Shown one piece after another: positions 36,749-48,734 of a stretch of DNA of 64,000 bases. Below the pieces are notes generated by a model. The model made no database searches. It was not told the DNA's origin and saw only the letters and a list, made by a program, of their open reading frames with translations. The DNA comes from Geosiphon pyriformis (lineage: Eukaryota; Glomeromycota; Glomeromycetes; Archaeosporales; Geosiphonaceae), in contig JAAOMT010000590.1 of NCBI GenBank assembly GCA_016748015.1, positions 615,912-679,911 on the forward strand, given 5' to 3'. How positions within the stretch are numbered: the first letter of the stretch is position 1; each line of letters begins with the position of its first letter. Position numbers and translations under genes: made by a program.

Positions 36749-37971
36749 ATGTCTTCAAAAGCTCAACCAATCAATAACGATGTCAGTCTTTTGTCTTCCT
36801 CGTCTTCCAGTCGACGTTCTAGTCGTAGCAATAGTAAAAATAATGTTACTAGTAGTACTGCTGCGTCCTCTCCCGCAGTCTCACAATACTCTTACATTGT
36901 AACCCTTCCAACTAAAACACCAACACTGTTGCCAATGTCTTCAAGCTTAGAAAATCAATCAACAAATTCTAAAACAGGTATCGGTGTTGATCCAGGTCGA
37001 AATTATTCAATCGTCTTATCGGAAATTATTACTACGCTTGATCCGGGGACCAATACAAAAATTTTACAACAAACAACACTTTCGATCGAAGAATTGATAA
37101 AACCAAAAGGCAAATTTCGAAATGGTGCTCCACCGCGTCCCCAGAATCCATGGGTGATCTATCGTAAAGATCTTCAGGCGAAATTGGTCGCTGAACAAGG
37201 GGCCGAAATTGAGTTTGGTGCGAGAGTTGGTTCGATATCGAGAATGGCCTCAGAGAAATGGAATAATGAACCGCAAGAGGTGAAGCAAGTATATGAAATA
37301 ATTGCCGAAGTTGCCAAACGCGTCCATGAACAAATGTTTCCCAATTACAAATATAAACCGAGAAGAAAACATACCACCACCACTTATTCGGTAATTCCTT
37401 TTTTTCTGTTGATTAATTGTTTCTTTCTTTCTCCGCGATACACACATTTAAAAAAAAAATTCTCGAATATTGAAATATTCCGATTTTCCCACTTTCTAAT
37501 CATAAAATTTTACTTCTCTTTCTTTTTATTCTTTGCAGCGAAGAAGTTCAAGTGCTTCCGATATTAGTATGGATGGCTGCAAGAGGAATGTTGGCGATTT
37601 CAAAAGCAACACTTCCTCTTTCCAAATTGAACGACTTGATCGAAGAAAGTCGAATGGATCGGATTGCAATTATGATACTAAGAAGCATTTACTTAATGAT
37701 CATAATAGTAATCATAATAATTTCAATGTCCTAAATTCTCCGCCATATATCAATCCGTCTTTATTGAAGAAACCTTACCCTTCTCCTCCGTTAACTTCAG
37801 GAGTTTCTTCATCTTCATTTATTCATTCTTCCCCATATCTGGCGGTTGGACATGGACCTGGACCTGGAAAAAGTTCGGCAACTTCACCTAATACTTATCC
37901 GATATCTCTGAATCAATCCTCATTATTGCCCTGGGTAATTTCCACCCCACCAGTATCTTCACGATCATCAG

Positions 37972-38004
<33 letters not shown>

Positions 38005-38187
38005 CGTCGATGATAAATTCAACAACAACAACAACAACAGCAGCAGCAGCAGCAGCAGAAGGTCTACAGCAACACAATAACAATCCATCACGGACACTGT
38101 ATGATACAACACCCACTTCAAATGTTTTCAATGACGTTGCCCCACCACAGCATACCACTATAAACACAAACACTAACACCAACTACA

Positions 38188-38218
<31 letters not shown>

Positions 38219-38372
38219 AGTTACTTATATCAATCCCAATGAATCGAATTTACATAGTCTCGATCAACTTTCTGGATCACAATCAGTGAATGGTTTGTTA
38301 GAAATTTATCCTCCAATCACTTGGATGGTTGACTATGATCGAAATTTGACAAGACTATTCGGGGCTCCGTGA
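36749..38372 (+). CDS. MATA-HMG-type transcription factor
   Basis: Two exons, 36749-37390 and 37539-38372, giving 491 aa. Residues about 124-212 form an HMG box of the fungal MATA-HMG type: APPRPQNPWVIYRKDLQ, then GSISRMASEKWNNEPQEVKQ, then VYEIIAEVAKRVHEQMFPNY and KYKPRRK. The N-terminus is Ser-rich. The second exon encodes a disordered tail with Ser, Ala, Asn and His runs. HMG boxes of this class bind DNA in mating-type and development regulators, and arbuscular mycorrhizal fungi are known to carry many copies. Whether this one is a sex-locus gene cannot be told here, since no partner HMG or homeodomain gene lies beside it. Confidence 0.88.
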
Positions 38373-39572
38373 AAATGGAAACATACAAAAGCCTCTTTTG
38401 ATGTACATAATATAACAACGGCTGGCCCAACCCCTGTCGTATTTCTGAAATTACTCAATCTGGTATTGACTAATTAATGGATATGACAGTACAAATATAC
38501 TGTAACCAAGATCATTATCATCATTCTTACCTGGAAACCTGTATTCAGAAAGTTAAGATGCAGCTAAAATCAAAAAGGATCCTTTTTTTTAAAAAAAAAA
38601 ATCTCTTTGAATTTTTCAACCGTTTCAATTAGCTCATTGTTAACTTTTTAGCCACCCACGTTTTCTTTGTGTGTGCTTTTGCCGTGGAGAAAATTTCTAA
38701 AGGTTTATTCTTTTCCGAATTCTAGCTTTTTGGTCATTAAAACTTTTCTGATGCAGTTTCTAGGCCGGCAACAGAGTACTTATCGTAGGTATCCAAGTTT
38801 ATTTTTGCATTTTATGAACACGAAGCATCTATGGAGAGGGGAGGCGGAATAGCGAGAGATCTACAAAAGACCATTTTGTAGTATTGTATTTAGTATAGTA
38901 TAATTATTATTTGTTTGAAAGATTTCATCACAAAAAAAAAATAATAAATTCTCTCAACTTGAAGTTGAAAGTTCAATTATCATGATCTTGATATTTTGGA
39001 TTAAAATTTTGACAATTGATTTTAATGATTTTGGACATGAAAATTTTCAAGTTTGAAGCATAATACTGTTCAAAGAATAAGATTATCGACCATATATTCA
39101 CATGGCTGAAATTTATTCGAGCATGAATTTATGTTTAAAAATAGATTTAAATGCAATACCAGCTAAATATCCAAAAATTTGCGGTTCATGATAAGATCAA
39201 GATCCCTCTATTCAAACCAATCTTCTACAATCAAGAGATAGACCAATAAACACATCTCCGAAATTAAAACTATTTTTTATTTTTTGAAAACTATATGCGA
39301 TTTGGGTAAGAGCGGATTACTTCCTTTGCAATATCAACAGTTGAAATAGACCATCCCTTGCGTCCCAATATTTAACCTTAAAAAAAGGTAGATTTTTCTA
39401 CCTCCTTAATAAAATTACAAATAAAAAATCTTTCGAAGAGGACTTTTATTTTTGTGGATCGAGCCGATCACAAGATTGGTCTGAATCATAATATATATAT
39501 ATATATGCAAAAATATAACAAAAAGGGATTGATGCAGAGTGCCAAAAATAAATATTTTGCTAGCATTTTCAA

Positions 39573-39626
<54 letters not shown>

Positions 39627-39918
39627 GATGGTGAATCGTAAATTAAAAAACTTTTTAAAATAAGATGTTACAATAAATTAATTCCAAATATAATATCTCA
39701 TTTCAATATGGTTTATAATTTCATCTCCTATATTATTTCTTTATTTAAATTAGTATTTCAATAAATAATCTTATTGACAATAAAAAATTTTGAAATTATT
39801 TCAAATTAAAGTTAGCCATTAAACTTTAATATAAATGTGATTTATTATTTTTTAATAAAAATTATTGTAAAATTATAATTTATATATTATAAAAAAATTA
39901 TATTCCAAGTTTATAATT

Positions 39919-39988
<70 letters not shown>

Positions 39989-40148
39989 GTTATTATTGTT
40001 ATTATTATTAAAAATGGTTGTATATAGATAGCGGTTGGGCCACACTTAAGCAATTAAAAAAAAAATTGTTATCAAATGTAATATCCATAAATATGATTTT
40101 TTGTGTGTGTACGATTACTACATAAGTAAGAATTTTTATTTTCGTTCA
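38373..40148. other. intergenic, no gene seen
   Basis: A/T-rich. Holds ATT tracts (39571-39626, 39924-40010) and, at 40014-40075, a short fossil of a LINE 3' end. No coding homology. Confidence 0.65.
40014..40075 (+). mobile_element. short LINE 3'-end fossil
   Basis: GATAGCGGTTGGGCCACACT near 40027-40046, followed by an A-run, matches the 3' terminus of LINE copy A (GATAGCAATTGGGCTACACT, about 160-179). Only the last 50 or so bases are present, as expected from early-aborted reverse transcription or from a non-autonomous element using the LINE tail. Confidence 0.5.
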
Positions 40149-42008
40149 ATGACTAATAAAGTCCAGGAAGCTTCAGAAACGAATTTTGTCAGTAACATGT
40201 TCGGTCCAATACAGTTTTTTACAGGTAATTACCCTGAATTTCAATTAGGAATGCGAGTGGGAAGAGGATCTAGAGGAAAGAAGTGAATGAGTTGTTAACT
40301 TGTTAAGGCTTTTCGATTATGAACTTGGGATGGGGTTTCTGGGCGGAATTTAGGCTCAGTCTCGATTTGTATTAAAGGTATTAAAACTAGCCGAACAGAA
40401 TATAGAAAATTTCATATGAAAAGAGATTTAGCTCTTTTTTGATATTGGACACCCCCCCCCCCCCCAAGAATGCTGCATATAGAGATAGTATTATATGCTC
40501 TATGCGTGGTGATCAGACCGAATTATTGATAGGAAAATTACAATATTCTGTCCTTTAATTTGTTCTTATAAAATGATTGATTAATTAGGGGAATTGGAAA
40601 TAGAATTTTTAAGCTACAAGAGTCCTCGATAGCAAAAATACATAGCATTCATTCTTAATTTTTGAAAACACATTCTATCCATTTTTCATTTAATTTTAAG
40701 GAAATGGAATAATTTGAATAAATTCTTCAAATAATTGATAAATTCAATATCTTTCTTGATTTAATTATTTATTTCAATAATCATCTCATCAAGGTATTTA
40801 TTCTTCAATTTTTCTCACATCCTCGAAAATTTCCTACCCATCCTCCGCTTCTCAACATACATTAGATGTCCTATCAGGCGCTGTTCAATTGCTAAAACCA
40901 ATATTCTCTGGAATTCTTGCGGTATTCCTCTTCTGGTCCTCAATGAGCTTCATTTCACATACTTTTCAAAAGGATCTGTCCTTGGTAATATGTCGTTTCC
41001 CACTCTCCTCATTCATCCCATTATGTCAATCTCCAATCCCGGATTTCTCACATCTTGTAACAAGACAAGTAGAAACTTATGAACAAATAATGGATCAAAC
41101 ACTTTCACAAAACAGTAATACTGCTTCATTGGCTTTAGATATAAAAAAAGCTGAACTCGCTACTGGAGATTTAAGGACTTTGGTCAAATATTCATCATTA
41201 TCAATTGCACCAGAATTAGTGAATCGATTGAATGATTTTGTTGATAAGGCGAGAACGGTTGGAAGAAGTTTACAAGTTTTACAGTCTAGGACGAGATCAT
41301 CATTAGATAACTTGATCACATATAATCTATTTGCATTAAAAGCATTGGAAAGTGTTAGGGATGGTAAAGCTAGTGGAAAGGACTTGGCTCTTGCTTATGA
41401 AAGGATGATGTCATTGGTGGAAAACGACCTGAGGAGAATGATTTTAGTTGGGCAAGAGACCCTTGGGAGGTAAGGAATTTTATTAAGAAATTCTTGATTT
41501 TAGTATTAATAATAATTAAATCAAATTATACTTTCCAATCCAACTCATCCACTCCCCCTACTCCCTGTTCATCTATCTCAACAGTTTAGCGGACTTGGAT
41601 ACAATGCTCCTCTCAATCCATGAATTAACTGCACAGGAAAAAACTTTACAAAGCTTGGAATACAATCGTCTTCTAGCACAACTTTGGTCATTTCTTGGAG
41701 GGAATATAGAAAAGAAAGCCATCTTTCGTGAAAATCTTGACTTACTTCAACAACTAGATTTTAAAAGACGTCATGCAGTAGGACAAATTCAAGCTACCTT
41801 GTATAGTTTAACTTCTTTTCAACTGGATTTAGAAGAATTACGTGAACAAGTTGTGATACCTACATTAATTGATATCCCTGTGGAAATACATATTGAGAAT
41901 GTTGGTAAAGGAATTGAAAGGCTGAGAAATAGTAGAGTCGCTATGAAGAGTATTGATAACGGGTCTTCGGCAAAAGGTGAGATTGGAAAAAAAATTAGTG
42001 AGACATGA
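40149..42008 (+). CDS. membrane-anchored coiled-coil protein, unknown function
   Basis: Three exons, 40149-40224, 40794-41469 and 41585-42008, giving 391 aa. After a polar N-terminus, a hydrophobic segment at about 60-82 (LKPIFSGILAVFLFWSSMSF) and possibly a second (SLVICRFPLSSFIPLC) anchor it. The remainder is helical: repeated Leu heptads around VNRLNDFVDKARTVGRSLQV, LDNLITYNLFALKALES and LQQLDFKRRHAVGQIQ suggest long coiled coils. I do not recognise a named family, though similar architecture occurs in fungal hypothetical proteins. Intron 1 (569 nt) is long for this window and contains a run of 14 C at 40452, so exon 1 is the least certain part. Confidence 0.7.
40452..40465 (+). repeat. 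C14 homopolymer
   Basis: Fourteen consecutive C in otherwise A/T-rich sequence, inside intron 1 of the coiled-coil membrane gene. Confidence 0.95.
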
Positions 42009-42919
42009 TTTGAATTAGTAAGAAAGGGATAATGATTTATAAGAATTTGACGAATTTTTAAATGGTAATTTCAAATTAATGCCTATGAATACATAAATTG
42101 AATCCAGAAATTATTTTTAAAGGTTTATTAAATTGGAAATAGATATTTGATGAATAATTCGATTCGATTTAATTTATTAAATGGGATTCATCTTTTATTT
42201 TAGTCATTTTTTTTTATAATTAATTTTTATAATTTATTATTTTTCTAATACAAAAAAAAAATACTAATACATTTGTATAACACACACAATAAAAAAATAA
42301 CTAAAAACTGAAAATAAATTTTAAATGATTAAAAGTTTGTAATAATTATTTTAAAAGTCATAAGATTTTTTAATAATTAAGCCAATATCAAAAATAATGT
42401 TTTTTTTTTGACAACTTTTATTATTTTAAATTATAATACAACAACAAAAATTGGTTTTATTAAATATTGTAAACAAAAAAAAAATACTTTGTTAATAATA
42501 AATAAGTTTGCAAAAAAATTTAAAACTATAACAACTTAACTTACAAATACAAAACTTGAAAAATAAAAAACGATATTTATAAACAAAAATAAGTTTTTTC
42601 AATTACCAAAATAAACTAACAAACATTTTTAATAAAATTTAAATATCAGAAACATTTTTAATAATAATATGTATAAATATTTTTAAACAAAAATCAAAAT
42701 AACTTGAAATTAATTTTTTTTCATTACAAATTAATTCATTTGTTAATTAATTTAATTGAATAAATCCAACAATTCATTAATTATCAATCTTTATGAAATT
42801 AATAAAATATTTATACTTTATAGAATTTGTTGTCCAGAGTAAATTGTATAAACAAAAATTTTTACAACGCTTGAGAAAACAATATCCCAAAATTTTTTAT
42901 AAGTTAGGAATTAGCCAGT
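42009..42919. other. A/T-rich convergent spacer, no gene seen
   Basis: About 900 bases of A/T-rich sequence between two converging genes, with the two 3' UTRs and no recognisable ORF. Confidence 0.7.
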
Positions 42920-44728
42920 CATAATAAATCGTACTAGATTATGGATATATTAGAAAAGTTATCATCTATTAAGTACTGGTTCAATTAAATAAAACATTTG
43001 TAAGATACAAGACACTCACAAAGTAATCTAATCCTTGACCAACTTCCCATAACGACAATCCAGTACTGTAATCTTCTGCAAGATTGAGTCGAGCGTCAAG
43101 TGACTAATTAAAAAATAATTGAAATCTCAAATTAGACACCTATCTTGATATTGTAACCAGTATTCAAAAACATTATAACTAAAACCTCAAATTTAATCAT
43201 CCTGGAGACCCACTAACCTTTAAGGTAGGAAACCAAACAGTACGCTTAATGCTACTTTCTTCGTACTCGAAATGATGTTCCTTTGCTTCTGGATCCCATT
43301 TGATAGTTGATTTGTGTTTTTTCAATGTTTGTATTAAAGAATTTCCCAGAATTGGCTGCTGTCGTTGTTGGGATGGAATAAAATTTGTGCCGTACATATT
43401 TAGTCCAACCAATAATTTATCACGATTTCTATATGTAGGTGTGAATGCGAGGATATTATCTTCGATCCAATCTACATTTGCACTTGGCCCAGGTCTGAAA
43501 TAAAATAACAATCAAGAAAAAATTAGCGTTAAGGATAATCGTTCAAAAAAAATTAAAGTATCTTATAAGGAAACTCGAAAAAACGCGTCAGATGACATAC
43601 TTTTCTGCTGGTGAATAATCATACGTCATGAGTGAAAATCTATCGACAAACATGCTAAAATCTTCAAATTGTCCCGCAGTAAAAATTGGGGTATTTGGTT
43701 TTTTCGGATTGATTACGAGAATTAGTTCTTTGGATTGCTTATGTAACGCATCACCTAATTCTTGAATTACGTCGCGTAATAATGTTGGTATACCCATCTC
43801 TAATACTAAACCATCAAAATTTTGTTTCCTTTAAAAGGTTAGACAATGTCAGAAATTTTCTTTTTTTTTTTGAAATTCTATTAGGAAATGGTAATAAGAT
43901 AAACCATTTAACACACCTGCATTCCTCTACCAAAACTTTCGTAAACGCTTTAATACTATTAAACTCTGTTAACAATGCTTTATAATCATGTTCGGCCCAA
44001 CCTTCTGAACGAAAACGTGGTACAATCTTGCCACGTTTTTGTCCATCTATTTCTATACGAACTTCCTTAATCCAATTTTGATCCACATCATGCCCACCTG
44101 ATAATTCATATCTATTTGATCTGTAAAAAAGATGAGTGTCAATAATCCTGATATTAGCTCTATTCAGTACAATTTGAGTAAATACCTTCGATGTATATTA
44201 TACCATACAGGGCTTACACTGAAAATTCAATTTTTTTTACTAAAAAGTTTAGAAAACAATGAATCAAGATCTGAATACGAACTTACTAGTCAAATTTTCC
44301 CTTAAATATTTTCACAATATCGTAGCCTCAATTTTCATAAAAGTATAATAATCGTTGTAAGCTCTGCTAGAAAATTCCTGGATGATCAATTCTCACCATG
44401 ATTATTCCATGGGGTAACATATGCCAGCGTGAGACCACCCTCAAAATGCTTTATACCCGCATTTTGGGTATCATATTTATCATGTTGTGCGATTATATCG
44501 CCATACTACAAGTTATTTTATTGGATAAACGTTCAAGAGATAAATTTTCAAAAAAAATATGCGTTCACTCAATTCACAATGTCAAAAAACCCCCCAAAAG
44601 GTCACTTCAACCTTTAATGCTTCTAATAATGAGTGCTCAGCTGATAATACTTTCTTAAAACCAATCAATACGAAAATGAAAACGAGAAGAGAAGAACGTA
44701 AAAAGATATTCGAAGGAAAAATAGGCAT
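42920..44728 (-). CDS. CHID1-like GH18 family secreted protein
   Basis: Nine exons on the minus strand: 44612-44728, 44397-44505, 44287-44326, 44186-44218, 43917-44120, 43601-43828, 43218-43494, 43020-43103 and 42920-42934, giving about 368 aa (human CHID1 is 393). The N-terminus has a basic-hydrophobic signal peptide (LLVFIFVLIGFKKVLSA). Blocks typical of chitinase-domain-containing protein 1: YVTPWNNHGYDIVKIF, VSPVWYNI, HDVDQNWI, KIVPRF, NFDGLVLEMG, DRFSLMTYDYSP, LLVGLNMYG, FEYEES and SLWEVGQGLDYFYDLL. The catalytic strand reads DGLVLE rather than the chitinase DxxDxDxE, as in CHID1, so it is likely a glycan-binding or weak enzyme of the secretory pathway. The last coding exon is 15 nt. The exon 1 donor (AAG|GTTGAA) could be two codons further on. 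Confidence 0.87.
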
Positions 44729-44849
44729 GGTTTTGGATAAACTCAAGGGTTGATGTGGATCGAACATCTAGAAACTGAACACGTGCTGAATTTCTAAAAA
44801 TTTTTGTGCAGGTATCATCTGTTCGTAAAATGAGTATTTGATAATCAAA
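44729..44849. promoter_or_regulatory. 121-bp divergent promoter, CHID1-like / PDX1
   Basis: The ATG of the CHID1-like gene (44728, minus) and that of PDX1 (44850, plus) are only 121 bases apart, so the two share a bidirectional promoter. No factor site was identified. Confidence 0.65.
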
Positions 44850-45839
44850 ATGTATCCTAGAACTTCGATATTTAGCGGTCTTTTTAAGAACTATACAAAA
44901 TTAAGATGTTCGTATATAATCACTAAAGGTAAAGCCAGCCGGCTCAGTATAAATCTCAAACTCGGCATTTGCAAACAATTTAAACTTTAAAATTCTTGCT
45001 TCTCTCCCCCAGGTTTCCATGCTTCTCCCTTACGCAAAGATGTAACACCTCTTAGAATGCCAGCTTTATCGCCTACCATGTTGGAAGGCTCGGTAACTAC
45101 CTGGCTTAAAGAAGAAGGTAGTACCTTCATTAATCTATTATCTGTCTGATTTCTTTATAATTTTTCGATATTTGACTCGTTCATTGAATCAGTTCGAAAT
45201 CTATAGGGCAAGCCTTTGCTGCCGGGGATCCGTTATTAGAGATTGAAACGGATAAAGCGCAAATGACTGTTGAAGCATCGGATGATGGGATTATGGCAAA
45301 GATATTGGTATGTAACACCAAATTTTTGTATGATTTGACTGACAATCTCCAATTTTTTAAACTAAATCTCATATGATCAACTCTGATTTCAAGACATCCG
45401 TGGGTCAAAGGTGTCCTGTGGGTACTATCATTGCATTAACGGCTGAAGCAGATGACGATATTTCTAATATTGAGATCCCTGCCGATCTTTCACCACCCTC
45501 TCCAAAACCCGCGATGACCCCAGAATCTGTTCCTCCAGTTGCAGATCACAGAACATCTCTGGAACATTCGGCTCCATTGTCACCGGCTGTTTTGCATATT
45601 CTAACTTCTAACGGAGTGAAAGATGTCACAAAAATCATTCCCACTGGACCCAAAGGAAGATTATTAAAGGGCGACGTGTTAGCCTTTTTGGGAAAAATAA
45701 AATTAATTCCTCCTGAAAGGTCGTTATCCCCAGCGGAACAAGCTGCTGCCCAACCGATTAAAAAAATTCCTAAATCAGAACCAAAACCTGTCCCCGGTGC
45801 TCAGGTATACGAAAGAATTCCAGGACTTCACATAATAAT

Positions 45840-45875
<36 letters not shown>

Positions 45876-46946
45876 TTATTATTTTAATTCAGTCTGACAT
45901 TCCATCAGAATATACTGATGAGAAATTATCCTCCATACGAAAAGACGAGGCAGAACGTTTAAATCGTTCGAAATCTACAATACCACATTCATATATCAAA
46001 AAAGATGTTACCGTTGACGAACTTTTCAGGTTCCGGGAAAAACTTAATGGTAAACATTTGATCTCATTTTCTTTTGACATTCATCAATCCCACACATTAA
46101 ATCAATTTAATCATTAGAACAATTAAAAACCGATGTATCAATAAATGATCTTTTCGTCAAAGCTGCATCATTGGCTTTACGAGGATCACCAAAAGTCAAT
46201 GTGCAATACGACCCGGAACTGGATAGTCTGACCGTTCAGAACTCGGACATTGACGTTGGTCTGGCTGTTTCCACTTCAACAGGTGTAACTACTCCTGTTA
46301 TCAATAAAGCAGACGAAAAAGGTCTGCAAACCATTTCTGAACTCTTAAGAGAATTATCAAACAAAGGCAAGGATAATCAACTTTCCCCAGAAGAATATCG
46401 TGGGGGCTCATTCAGGTACATTTATTTACTTAATTGACAATTAATTATAATATCCAATTTATAAAACTGTTAAATTTATTTCCCTTGAGCAGTATATCAA
46501 ATTTGGGCGCCTATGGAGTCGATGATTTTACAGGTATTATAAATCCGCCGCAGTCATCCATTTTAGCAATCGGAAGTGCCCGGTCGGTGGCAAAAATTCC
46601 AGACGTCGTTGATATAACGGATGAGACTATGATGAATGGCACGAAACTTTTTGAATATCTTGCTGGTGGTCTTGCCTCTCGGTCGTCAAAGTTTTCTTCG
46701 TCAGCACCTAGTGACAATGCGATAGATATTATCGAGTACCTCGGAGGTGTGACCCCCACTGCTAAATCCAAACCTCAATCGCTTCAAAAAGATATCGAAA
46801 GTAAAATTTCACCACGTGTAGAAACGAGCCAGGTGGTGACCGTACAACTGAGCATTGATGCACGGACGATTAATGAGACAGATGCTGCAGAATTTCTGAA
46901 TCGATTTGCGGCGTACGTCGAATCACCGGCGAGAATTCTTTTATAG
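44850..46946 (+). CDS. PDX1: pyruvate dehydrogenase complex protein X (E3-binding protein)
   Basis: Seven exons: 44850-44928, 45013-45117, 45207-45307, 45394-45804, 45893-46049, 46118-46415 and 46493-46946, giving 534 aa. A basic mitochondrial presequence ([18 protein letters not shown]) precedes a lipoyl domain ([20 protein letters not shown]; lipoylated Lys78 in EIETDKAQM). After a Pro-rich linker comes the peripheral-subunit binding domain ([20 protein letters not shown], about 157-195) that holds E3. The C-terminal domain has the acyltransferase fold ([20 protein letters not shown]), but the catalytic HxxxDG box reads DARTINE, so the His and DG are lost. That makes it E3BP (PDX1/PDHX), not the E2 acyltransferase. 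Confidence 0.88.
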
Positions 46947-48734
46947 GTTTAATTAGTCCATATATTTAATTTTTAGGATCCTAGGTATAGATATACTTGG
47001 GTGTTATCAAACCTGTTGAATCAGAAGTTAATCCAATATAAATTTAACTTTTTCGATTTATAAATGGGGGTGGTATAAACTTGCAGTCACGATGACTTGG
47101 ATATCCTATTATGCAAGAAATAAAATTGGCCCGAAACATTAAATAAAATTAAATAAAGGGACATGATCTCTTACTAGAACAAATAATGCAAACTTTGACG
47201 GTTAAATTCCCAAGATTTTTCTTAACATTGCTTGCGACAATTTGATTGTGGGTTAAAAATTTTCCCTTTTCTAAAAGCTAGTCTACATCCTAATGTCTTT
47301 TTTAGAAAGTGAACTAAATATTCATTAAATCTATCAAACAATGATGACGACTTGAAAAACTTCTCGGGATGCTAGGAAATAATGCTTTACCATATATGTT
47401 TAGCGATTATATTCCAGTGAAAAAAATATTTTTAATTTTGCCTTGGTAGAAAAGTATTCGGGAATGGCATAATATTCCGGCTTTTTTTCTGCCGATACCA
47501 ATAAAATCAAAGTTCAAATTCAGGATTATAACCAAACACAGAATAGGCTTTTAAATCCGAAGGAAAAAATACACAAATTATAAAGCGAATATATATATCA
47601 GATTGGGTTTCATCATGTAAAAACACGATATCATTTTAAAGGTTTTTCGTTGAGATTTTTTTTTTTACATTTACTGGCTTTGAAAGGACTAATAGTAAGT
47701 TATGAATTTGACTTTATGAAGGTTTTTATTTCACATTTCAATTATGAGAAAATGTCCTTTTAACGTCAATGAAATTCTGAAACTTGTTTTTCTAAAAATG
47801 GTTTGTAATCAGTATATATATATAATTTTTAACCATTTTTTTGTTTTTTAAATAATATTTAAACCTAAATTAACTTATATTTTGAAAACGAAAAATAAAA
47901 ATTTTACATGAAATGAAAAAAATTGTTGTGATGCATGATTTTTATATGTTTATATATTGTAGAGAAAAAAAAGCTTTTGTAACTTTTTTCTTATTAGTAT
48001 TTTTCTATAAATAAATGTATAAATGCAAAAAAAAAGAAAATATTTTCTCATTTTTTTCTATAAAATTCTTGATTAACACTAAATCTTATTACTGTAATAA
48101 TTTTCACACGTGACTAGCCTCAAGACTACAATAATATTTTTTGAGTTATTATTTTTTTAAAAAACCATAAAAATTTACTACTTATTTTTCAATAAATTAT
48201 AATTTTAAACAAATTTAATACAATTATTTAAAAATAATATCTTTTTTTATTTTCTTTGTAATTTATTAAATAAAATTATGTACAATAAAAGAATTATAAA
48301 TAAAAATTCCGGATATTTATGGATTAAGAATTATGCATTTACAACAAAATAGTTGAGATATCATGAATCGTTTTAATCTTGGAATTGGCATATCTCCCAG
48401 AAGTATCCAGTTGGCCGAAAAATTATGCATAATACTATATTAATTCAATAATGTTGTTGTACATGATTATAAATTGGAAAAACATTAATTTAGAGCTCCT
48501 AAAATCCAAAATTGAAATTGAAATTGAAAAAAGCACCTCCTTGCCCTTATTAACTATGGATCAAACAAAAGATTAACATCACTTCAGGTGTAAATCATCG
48601 TTCTTCCAGACCTCAAGTATAAATCACAAACGATATGAAACGATCTTTAGGAATATCAGGATTAATTTTCCATAAAGAAACCCATTCCACCCTAATAGCT
48701 TTCAAGATTTTGAACCGCTTCACCTATCTGTAAC
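46947..48734. other. convergent intergenic region, no gene seen
   Basis: A/T-rich, with very A/T-rich core at about 47800-48300. No ORF above noise on either strand; holds the 3' UTRs of PDX1 and the BAR protein. Confidence 0.7.

Noticed and set aside
44559-44753. Plus-strand 64-codon ORF upstream of PDX1
   Set aside because: It is antisense to the signal-peptide exon of the CHID1-like gene, and PDX1 has its own well-placed ATG and presequence at 44850.
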